A stretch of 64,000 nucleotides of DNA, taken from Lachnospiraceae bacterium UBA3643. Its GTDB lineage: Bacteria; Bacillota; Clostridia; Lachnospirales; Lachnospiraceae. The notes below the pieces were generated by a model that searched no databases, had not been told where the DNA came from, and saw only the letters and a list, made by a program, of their open reading frames with translations. Made by a program: the position numbers and the translations under genes. The DNA lies in the NCBI GenBank assembly GCA_002373855.1, contig DFKO01000022.1, positions 6,509 to 70,508 of the forward strand, read 5' to 3'. Shown in pieces: positions 27,201 through 34,600 of the stretch; positions within the stretch are counted from its first letter, which is position 1; every line of letters begins with the position of its first letter.

Positions 27201-29651
27201 TCCGGTGACGCCTCATATCCATACCAGGTTGTATCATCAGGTTCATCATCCGGTGCAGTAAATGTTTCATCGATTACTCTGAATAAGACATCCTGCACAC
27301 TTTATGTTGGTATGGTAGATGGTGATGTTGTGGGTGATACGATATCGCTTGTTGCAACAGTAAAACCTGCAAATGCAGATAACCCTGATCTTGTATGGTC
27401 ATCGTCAAATGAGTCGGTTGCAACAGTGGATATCTATGGCAATGTTACGGCTATTGCCCCCGGAACAGCTGTTATAAAGGCTTCAAGTACTGACGGAAGT
27501 AATAAGTCGGCTACATGTACCGTCACCGTAAAGGCTCAGCAGGCTACGGGGATACATATAATGTGTCAGGGATCCATTGTAAGTTCGGTGACTATTGAAA
27601 CAGGAGGTTCAAGGGTCCTTGATGTATTATTTGATCCGACAGATACGTATTATAAAAATGTTACATGGACGACATCCAACAGTAATGTTGCCGAAGTTGA
27701 TGATAATGGAACACTTCATACATATGCAGACGGTACAGCAACCATTACCGCTACAACAACAGACGGTTCCAATAAGAAAGCAACGCTTACGGTAATTGCG
27801 AGAACTCCGGCGACGGATATAACAATTACCGGTCCAGGAGTAGAAGATGATAAGGTCACTCTTTCTAATGGAAATTCATTACAGTTAACCGCTTCTGTTA
27901 TGCCGGATAATGCAACGGATAAATCTGTGACATGGTCAAGTTCAAATACAGCTGTTGCATATGTATCATCTACCGGACTTGTAAAGGCCAAGGGAACCGG
28001 AACGGCTGTAATTACAGCAACCGCTAATGGAGGAACCGGAGTAAGCGCTTCAATCACTGTTACGGTATTCACCCAGGGCTTTACTATTGACGCTGATGGA
28101 AACACGACATATGTAAAAAGTGACCATACTCTTGCAACAGGCTGGACAACTGTCGGCAGACGTACTTACTATTTTGATCCTGAAACATCTTATATGCTAA
28201 CCGGATGGGATGTTTTAGATGGTAATAAGTATTATTTCAATCCGGAGACGGGAGCCCTTCAGACAGGCTGGCATACCATAGATGATGAATTATATTACTT
28301 TAATCCTTATGCAAATGGTGATGTGCATGCAGGAGCAATGGTTACCGGTGAGTTTACATACAGAGGAAAGACATATTTTCTGGATGAAACGACGGGGGCA
28401 ACAGTCATTGGATGGAGAACAGTTGGAGATAACAGGTATTACTATGATGCGACCGGCGCTATGGTGAGTGGTCTGGTATCTCTGGGAGATGGGGATTACT
28501 TCTTTGCAGCCAACGGTACTCTTGTAAAGAATGATTTTGTCGAAATTGACGAGGCGGTATACTACTTTGACAATGACGGTAAGAAGGTACTTGGAGACGA
28601 TGATTATAGAGAAATAAACGGAGAGCGTTTCTATTTTGATCCCGAAGGAAAGGTAAAATCCGGATGGGTCGATATAGATCCTTCTGCTGATGAAAGACTG
28701 GTATATTGTCTTGAGGCGGGTGATGATCATCATAGTTTTGGTCAGGTCGCAGCAGGTCTGGTAGATATTAATGGTAATACATATCTCTTTAGTGGTATTG
28801 ATGATAATTATTACTATGGTGAAATAAAGACAGGATTACAGCAGTACTACGATGACTGGTACATGTTTGATTCTGACGGCATAGCTCTCTCCGGCTGGCA
28901 GAGTGATGATGGTGATATATACTATTTCGATTCAAATACGAAAGCTGCTGCTCGTGGTATGACCGTAATCAATAAAAAGACATACTACTTTAATGCTGAT
29001 GGTAGCGAAAAGCCAACGCTCGTTGTAAATGATACTGTAAAAATTGAGGGCGAAGACTACATAGCAGATAAAAACGGAGTCCTGAAGAGTGTCAATAATA
29101 CTTCGACATGGGTTGATGACGGAGATAAAAAGATATTCCTCAGCAAAAACGGAACAGCAGTGTCAGGATGGGTCGCAGACGGTGGTCTGATGTACTACTG
29201 TGATCCCGCAACAGGCGAGGCAGTGACAGGCCTTAAAAAGATTGGTTTAAAGGTTTATCTCTTTGATGATGACGGTGCGCTGGCAACACCGGATCGCGTA
29301 ACGGCAATCATAAAAGGTGAAGAATATGACTTATCAGGTGAGATAACAATAGAGGTTGACGGAGAAAACAGGCAGTACAAGATACGCGGCGATGGTTCTT
29401 TGGTGACAGGCTGGGTAAGAGACAACGGATGGAAGTATATTCCCTCTCCTGTTGCTGCAGTGGGATGTCAGGCATGTTATCCTTCCTATACAGATGCCCT
29501 TGGGGCAGCTACTCTCAGCAGTGACATGGCTTCAGCCAATACTCTTGATATGGCCAACATCGCACCGGTATCATACATGGGATCTGAAAATATAGCTATG
29601 ATTATTCCAATGCATCTGAAGGCTCATTCACTGAAAACAATGATGTTCTGA
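24231..29651 (+). CDS. Wall-bound transglutaminase-like surface protein with beta-helix, Big_2 and choline-binding-type repeats
   Basis: Secreted protein of 1806 residues. A long signal peptide (1-43) precedes an acidic linker with ISDN/SGN repeats (about 44-130). A beta-strand module with an [13 protein letters not shown] motif follows (about 140-420). A transglutaminase-like domain (about 520-680) has the expected triad: Cys583 in GVCAGY, His618 in GHAW and Asp633 in DPTWDD. After a short repeat domain (685-760) comes a second Cthe_2159-like module (765-1005), then three Big_2 domains (about 1009-1280). Roughly a dozen wall-binding repeats of the GW...YYF type fill about 1297-1730, followed by an odd 80-residue tail. 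Such domains cross-link proteins or act as peptidases; which applies here is not shown. The start is supported by AAAGGGG upstream. It is transcribed divergently from the LuxR regulator. Confidence 0.85.
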   Translation: MKLTGFRKRKKRKNLYRSISFLLVLIMVFTYMPLTSFAGDQPEQVEDSISENITNEDTNDTDSVSGDDTGEDVPDAPDDTTGEDDISDNISDNISDNIVGEDTENDDSVSGNTISDNTAEEIFETPDTVEPVVDSIFTYTEDENGDRIYSGGDCDFVVTVDMPEDLTEFEGDVSFYTMSEGQGVLYIYTTSPVTVSMKDGVTVTDQSIRVGYSSHGIHDGAHITLDNVHIDMSEQNAFINASDFSYQDITDYINRFAAFSYVGYDSYTSSITVTLVGDNTLIGPKVADSSSYQAAYGIYAQGGYGIGIKGHGNLTSYVEKEDTDVYDNYSIYVKYGALRIECDGYFDLGPVENGNVYSEDSAIITGGTYALGNASYDAVYGVNASRETWGDGIQRLYRVGYTNNKNKYDKYDVSVYMPDDAKAYLSNYIGRETLYAMNEDYGQAYDAVYAAAVSFTGGSEFDADYHMNYGFSMAETGMIHNAVVNDHPEFIWWWSSSWGGGSRGLVVNLSTESAVQGYELIRRQKAFEESTVRLLREAGITDTMTDYQKAYALYQVLVANVVYNLDAGDQGAYEAMVNGEGVCAGYAKAYVYLLQRAGIKASYVPGQAALPGQWSQGHAWVIAKIDGAYYHSDPTWDDNGSTSNFKYFNVPWSALSSDHWIDDDLGYEFPNAITAKPTLPSNVVKITATAGANGTSYPSSLRIPSGSSAKATFVAEEGFVIDTVRVNGVPATPVSEGGGVYTLELSNITTATTVSATFTEADPTDVIPKQVGDFIVYFNDGTEINAEGTSDCFASGNNFYILTDKPITIEMGKDENGDTIASSSMKITPSVAESYITLKNVTIVFDVENYDSIIDAKGKTVHLTLIGDNYLIDSDPNFTGTSGISTGRPDSNYTYLKEGELTITGTGTLTMQGLQSGLEFSDLTMTGGSLKFVNCTQPYGYWGAGKVEIKGGKFADVVDASKGIVFKYMDYTNGTGQQNVYVASGYKIVTSGDASYPYQVVSSGSSSGAVNVSSITLNKTSCTLYVGMVDGDVVGDTISLVATVKPANADNPDLVWSSSNESVATVDIYGNVTAIAPGTAVIKASSTDGSNKSATCTVTVKAQQATGIHIMCQGSIVSSVTIETGGSRVLDVLFDPTDTYYKNVTWTTSNSNVAEVDDNGTLHTYADGTATITATTTDGSNKKATLTVIARTPATDITITGPGVEDDKVTLSNGNSLQLTASVMPDNATDKSVTWSSSNTAVAYVSSTGLVKAKGTGTAVITATANGGTGVSASITVTVFTQGFTIDADGNTTYVKSDHTLATGWTTVGRRTYYFDPETSYMLTGWDVLDGNKYYFNPETGALQTGWHTIDDELYYFNPYANGDVHAGAMVTGEFTYRGKTYFLDETTGATVIGWRTVGDNRYYYDATGAMVSGLVSLGDGDYFFAANGTLVKNDFVEIDEAVYYFDNDGKKVLGDDDYREINGERFYFDPEGKVKSGWVDIDPSADERLVYCLEAGDDHHSFGQVAAGLVDINGNTYLFSGIDDNYYYGEIKTGLQQYYDDWYMFDSDGIALSGWQSDDGDIYYFDSNTKAAARGMTVINKKTYYFNADGSEKPTLVVNDTVKIEGEDYIADKNGVLKSVNNTSTWVDDGDKKIFLSKNGTAVSGWVADGGLMYYCDPATGEAVTGLKKIGLKVYLFDDDGALATPDRVTAIIKGEEYDLSGEITIEVDGENRQYKIRGDGSLVTGWVRDNGWKYIPSPVAAVGCQACYPSYTDALGAATLSSDMASANTLDMANIAPVSYMGSENIAMIIPMHLKAHSLKTMMF
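24486..24521 (+). repeat. Three perfect 12-bp tandem repeats in the linker
   Basis: ATATCAGATAAT occurs three times head to tail in frame, encoding ISDN three times. Copy-number change would keep the reading frame and only alter linker length. Confidence 0.9.
28122..29440 (+). repeat. Choline-binding-type wall repeats of the transglutaminase-like protein
   Basis: Units of about 20 residues with TGW, aromatic pairs and YYFDxxG (for example [16 protein letters not shown]) repeat across the segment. The last part, with GLKVYLFD and then [11 protein letters not shown], is shared with the cysteine-protease protein downstream. These repeats usually bind choline or other wall polymers. Confidence 0.85.
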
Positions 29652-29699
29652 CACAAGCAATTATGTAAAGGAGCTGTCGCAGGTCCAAAATTAAAACGA

Positions 29700-29738
29700 A
29701 AACCATATCCTGTTATGCAAGACGGGGTATGGTTTTTT
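29700..29738 (+). terminator. Terminator of the transglutaminase-like gene
   Basis: AAACCATATCC pairs with GGGGTATGGTTT (G-T pairing at the base near the loop) and runs into TTTTTT. It lies about 50 bases after the stop codon. Confidence 0.85.
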
Positions 29739-29776
29739 ATTGCATACATTTACTTTAGGAAGAATCATGATACTTA

Positions 29777-29805
29777 TTGAATATATAACGTGAACGCGTT
29801 ATAAT
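29777..29805 (+). promoter_or_regulatory. Promoter and probable autoregulatory operator of the HipB/HipA-like pair
   Basis: TTGAAT (29777-29782), a 17-base spacer and TATAAT (29800-29805) form a good SigA promoter. An inverted repeat TATAACG (29784-29790) / CGTTATA (29797-29803) overlaps the spacer and -10, where a bound HipB-type repressor would block RNA polymerase. Confidence 0.7.
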
Positions 29806-29825
29806 TTAATTACGAGGTTGGAGTA

Positions 29826-30275
29826 ATGAATGAGTATTTTAAATCAAAAGTGAGAGAGTGTGGGAAAAGTCTGTATAGAATAAGTCATGAAACCGGCATA
29901 CCGTATACTGTTTTAAATGAGATATATAACGATAAGAAAAATATTAACAATATCACATCCGAAACAGTGTACAAGTTATGCCTTTACTTTGATTGCGATA
30001 TGAAATCGCTCCTTAATCCTTTTCCTCTTCTGAAAAACAGCAGAGGGATTTACAGAAAAGTATCTTATCAGTGGGTTGCCACGAATAATGGTGAAGAGAT
30101 GGAATTACAGATATTGGCAGATAATGAGCCGGAGACAATAATTACTTTGAAGCAAGCTATACCTGATGCATACAAAGAGTACAATAGTCTGGTTGCTGAA
30201 GTAGCTATTGATGATTATTTAAAGAGGAAGAAGGACGAAGAGGTATTAAATGGGGCAATATTTTTTGATGCATAA
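29826..30275 (+). CDS. HTH-type antitoxin-like protein (HipB-like)
   Basis: A 149-residue protein with an Xre/Cro-type helix-turn-helix in residues about 8-62 (SLYRISHETGIPYTVLNEIY, then ITSETVYKLCLYF). The C-terminal half is not recognised and may contact the kinase partner. GGAG upstream supports the start. The gene overlaps the following HipA-like gene by 26 bases, the usual antitoxin-first arrangement. A palindrome overlapping its own -10 box suggests autorepression. No recombinase or repeat borders show that the pair moved recently. Confidence 0.75.
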   Translation: MNEYFKSKVRECGKSLYRISHETGIPYTVLNEIYNDKKNINNITSETVYKLCLYFDCDMKSLLNPFPLLKNSRGIYRKVSYQWVATNNGEEMELQILADNEPETIITLKQAIPDAYKEYNSLVAEVAIDDYLKRKKDEEVLNGAIFFDA

Positions 30276-31416
30276 AAATGATATATGCGGTGCAATGGTT
30301 ATTGATGATGATAGCAGTTATATCCGATCATATAAGGATTCTGGGAAAGGAAAATCTCCTTTTCTGGGAAATTGTGACGAGAGAAAAATAATAAAATGGT
30401 GGGAGGGTCGAGCTGTACCGGCTTCGAGAAAAATGGTACAGGATATCCTGAAGCACAACGGTTATATCAATACGGAAAAGTATCTCGTGAAAAATCTGGC
30501 ACTTTCGATGACGGACGCTTATTGGATAAGGCCTATCAGTATGAAACTGGTATATGAGGACATATCCTTTTCCAATCTCTCACCATACAATGACGGTAAA
30601 GTTCCATATCATAACGAGACATCATATGATCCAAATGCTTCTCTTGGAGGTCAGATGGATAAATATTGGGATTTGAGTACGGAAAAGCCGTCACTGGTAA
30701 AAGAAAGTTATAAATATTTTGGTCAGCAGGCAATAAATGAAGTCTTTGCCACAATGATTCATCAGAGACAACAGACAAAGATACCATTCGTATCATATAC
30801 AGCTGAAAAGACGGACGACAATGGAGTTATTTGTCGTTGTGAAGCATTTACGAGTGAAGATTTGGAATTTGTCCCGGCATATGAAGTAATAGAGAGTTCA
30901 AAAAATGAGAGTGAAAGCTCACCATACGATAATTATATTAGGATTTGTGCAAATGCCGGAATTAAAAAAGTTGTAATGCAGGAATTCATGGATTATCAGA
31001 CTATGACGGATTTTATTATAAGTAATACTGATGAACATCTCCTAAACTTTGGAATTCTGCGTAACCCGGATACATTTGAGTATATTGGACCGGCCCCTAT
31101 TTTTGATTCTGGTAACAGTATGTTTTTCTCTGAAAAAGCAGAGGTATTATCACGTGTGTCATTATTGAAAAGGCAGATTACCGGATTCTATCAGACAGAA
31201 GAAAAAATGTTAAAAAATGTAAAAAACAAGGATATTGTAGATTTATCTTTGTTACCGTCTGAAAAAGAGTGCAAAGAATTATATAAAGCCTATGGTATAC
31301 CTAAAGAAAAAGCCGAGGCGATAGCAAAAAATTATATAACTAAAGTTAAAATGGCTCATGATTTTCAAAAAGGAATGAAAATCTCACTGTATCATGAGAA
31401 AAACAAAAAATCGTAG
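30250..31416 (+). CDS. HipA-like serine/threonine kinase toxin candidate
   Basis: A 388-residue protein whose middle part has HipA-type kinase motifs: NTDEHLLNFG with catalytic Asp261 and Asn266, and IFDSGNSM with metal-binding Asp286. A lysine in EKPSLVKESY (about residue 145-153) could be the ATP lysine. HipA kinases phosphorylate aminoacyl-tRNA synthetases and induce dormancy; the target here is unknown. It is shorter than E. coli HipA (about 440 residues), and I do not see the N-terminal HipA subdomain clearly, so it may belong to a HipA-like subfamily with a separate partner. It is translationally coupled to the HTH gene through a 26-base overlap. A hairpin follows. Confidence 0.75.
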   Translation: MGQYFLMHKNDICGAMVIDDDSSYIRSYKDSGKGKSPFLGNCDERKIIKWWEGRAVPASRKMVQDILKHNGYINTEKYLVKNLALSMTDAYWIRPISMKLVYEDISFSNLSPYNDGKVPYHNETSYDPNASLGGQMDKYWDLSTEKPSLVKESYKYFGQQAINEVFATMIHQRQQTKIPFVSYTAEKTDDNGVICRCEAFTSEDLEFVPAYEVIESSKNESESSPYDNYIRICANAGIKKVVMQEFMDYQTMTDFIISNTDEHLLNFGILRNPDTFEYIGPAPIFDSGNSMFFSEKAEVLSRVSLLKRQITGFYQTEEKMLKNVKNKDIVDLSLLPSEKECKELYKAYGIPKEKAEAIAKNYITKVKMAHDFQKGMKISLYHEKNKKS

Positions 31417-31467
31417 CAAAATGAATAAGAAGCCGGGCCATACCACTTTTTTGGTGCGGGTGTTTTC

Positions 31468-31502
31468 AGGGTTGACACAGAGATGTGTTAACCCTTTATT
31501 TA
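31468..31502 (+). terminator. Terminator-like hairpin after the HipA-like gene
   Basis: AGGGTTGACAC (31468-31478) and GTGTTAACCCT (31485-31495) form an 11-bp stem with one G-T pair and a 6-base loop, followed by TTATTTAT. The T-tract is imperfect. The long dyad could also serve as an operator for the next gene, because TTGACA at 31472-31477 lies within it. Confidence 0.6.
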
Positions 31503-31602
31503 TATGTCGGAAAATAGTAAAATATAGGTAGCACGCTTTATTGATTTAAGCGATGACAGCATAGTGATTTTTAATGTATTTTCGTCGAATGGAGGCGGAT
31601 TT

Positions 31603-34600
31603 ATGAACAGAACTAAAAGTAGAAAAGCGGGAAAAAGAATTTTTTCGATAATGCTGGCAGTTCTCCTGCTCTTTAATTATATTCCGGAGACAGTTTATGC
31701 CGGAACGGTTAATGATGGAGAGGACGTAAGCGTATCCGGAAATGTAGCGAATTATGACAGCGTATCCAGTGATGACGCAGACGAAACAGTGTCGGATAAT
31801 ACCTACGACGAATCGGGAGATGCTGCAGGCGATGAATCAGATAATATCCCGGATGAACCATCGTCAGTTTCAGATAATGATTCGGAGTATTCTGAAAACA
31901 ATGACGCAGAAGATACTGTATCTGACAATAGTGTGTCGGATAATGATGTGGATGATTACAGTCAGGTCCCTGATTTTCCGACCGGAGGTAATAATGAGAT
32001 AGAGGATACCATAGATATTGAGAATGTAAATGTCAAACCGACAAATTATGTTCCAAATCTTAGGGGAAGCGTCCTTCCTGTTTCATATACTACACCGAAT
32101 CTTCCAGATCTTCGTAATCAGTATCCGTATGGAACCTGTTGGGCTCATTCTGCAATGGCACTCGCTGAAATTAGTTTAATAAAGCAGGAATTTGTGGATC
32201 CAAGTGTCGACTTATCTGAGTTACATTTAGCTTACTTTTCTTATAATACGGTAATTGATCCATTGGGTGGACTTGATGGTGATTCGAACGCATGTTTAAA
32301 CGATACCTTTATGGATAGAGGAGGAAATATCTCTCTTGCTGAAAATGTGTTGTTTTCATGGACTGGAGCTGCAAGTGAAGAAACAGCCCCTTATTCAAAT
32401 GCGTCATCAGCACTTGTGAATGGATTAAGCACCGGGATTGCATATACCGATTTAGCACATATGACGGCCTGCTATGAAACTACTATTTCAACATCTCAGG
32501 CTGATATAAATGCAGTAAAGCAAATGGTGTATGATTATGGTGCTGTAGGAATCAGTTATTATGCTGTAAATTCAATGTCTGCTGTTACATCCCAAAATAT
32601 CTACAGTACAGCAAATAATTGCTATTACAACTCAGGAGCATCCGGACTTACAGCAAATCACGCTGTTACGATTGTTGGATGGGATGACAGTTTTGCAAAA
32701 GAAAATTTTGCTACTCAGCCGGCAGGAGATGGTGCATGGCTTATCAGAAATAGCTGGACAACAGGAACTGTCTATAGTTATTCAGGATATTTTTGGATGT
32801 CATATTATGAACCTTCTATTGATGATGATGCTGTATCTTATGTGTTTGAACTAGAAAATAACTATGACAATAATTATCAATACGATGGAGGTATGCAGTC
32901 AAATTCTGTTCCGGGAACAAAGTTTGCAAATGTCTTCACAGCACATGCAGAAGGTGGAGATTTAGGAGAAACTATAGAAGCAATTGCTTTTTATACACCG
33001 ACATCAAATGTTACTTATACTGTAAATATATATGGCGATGTAACGGGGACTAATCCGGAGAGTGGTACTTTGATTGCTACACAGACCGGAACTACTACTT
33101 ACGCAGGATATTATACAGTTAAATTAAAAAAACCATGCACAGTTGAAAAAAACACTAAATTTTCTGTCGTAATCTCTCTGTCTAAAGAAGGTTATACAGC
33201 TGAAATGGGATATGAACAGCCTGTTTCAACAAGCGACTGGTATCAGGTAACGACTCATGCGGATGCCGGAGAGAGTTATATATATAATGGTTCGTGGAGA
33301 GATTTTACAAATTATTATTCTAATCTTACAAATTCTAATCTTAGAATAAAGGCTTTTACCAATAATGTTCAATCAGGTGAAATTGTTGCTCCTGAAAGCA
33401 TTGAAATAGACGATGAAATATTATCTAACGGAATCACTCTTGGTGTAACACAAAGTTATACAGTTAGTGCAAAAGTTAATCCAAGTAATACAACAAACAG
33501 GAAACTGATATGGACAAGTTCTGATACAAGTATAGCGACTGTGGCTAATGGAGTTGTCACCGGAGTTAGTTCAGGAACGGCAGTTATTACAGTAAAATGC
33601 GATGCTGATAATACGATATATAAAACATTTTCTGTAACGGTAGATGCTGACACACTGATTTCGATTTCTGTCAGCGCAGACTCGCAAAAATTCAAGAGAT
33701 ACAGTGAATATACATTTTCGGCTTCGGCAAATCCTTCAACAGCGTCGCTTGAAGGTTTGACGTGGTCGTCATCCAATACAAACGTAGCAACAATAGATTC
33801 TACAGGAAAAGTGAAGACGGTAGGTGTTGGTAAAACAACAATTACTGCAACATGTGGTAATATTACCGGCTCCAAGGAGATAACGGTATATCCTGATGCC
33901 CCCAACTTTACTTATTATACGGACGATGATAATACAATCAAGCTTTATTGGGAAGCCGTAGATGGAGCGACAGGTTATGAGATTAATTATAACCAAAAGG
34001 AAATTAGTATAGTTTCTGAAGAGGGAAAAACAAATTACGAATATGAGATTAACGATTATTCAGGGATTGAATATAGCGAAAATAATTGCGTTGCGATAAC
34101 TGTTTATGCGTTGGTTCCCAGTGTTGACAGCACAGGAACGTATGGTTATGGATTAACCCAATATGTATATTATGGACCAACATATACAATTATTTATGAT
34201 GTCGGAAACGGAACGAATAATGCAAATAATCCCAGCACATACAAATATGGACGCCCGGGTATATCATTTCAAAATCCTATAGCTCCTAAAGGATATACTT
34301 TTAAAAGATGGTATTACATAAAAAATAATACAACATATACAATTACAGGGATTAGTTCTACATATTATTTTGATAGTTCCACAAAGAGTTTAAAAGTGTA
34401 TGCGGAGTATAAGCCGATTACTTATACAATAGCTTTTAACAATAATGGCGGCACGGGTACGATTAATTCCGTTTCATGTACTTATGATACTGCAAAGACT
34501 CTTCCAGCATGTACATTCACAAAGAACGGATATACATTTACAGGCTGGAATACCAAGGCTGACGGAACAGGCACATCGTATGCTCCCGGAGCCAGCGTAA

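Noticed and set aside
29826-31416. The HipB/HipA-like pair as part of a prophage or transposon
   Set aside because: No integrase, transposase, terminal repeats or target-site duplication is visible nearby.
31564-31602. GTG 31564 as the start of the protease gene
   Set aside because: It lacks a ribosome site and adds an atypical N-terminus; GGAGGCGG precedes ATG 31603.
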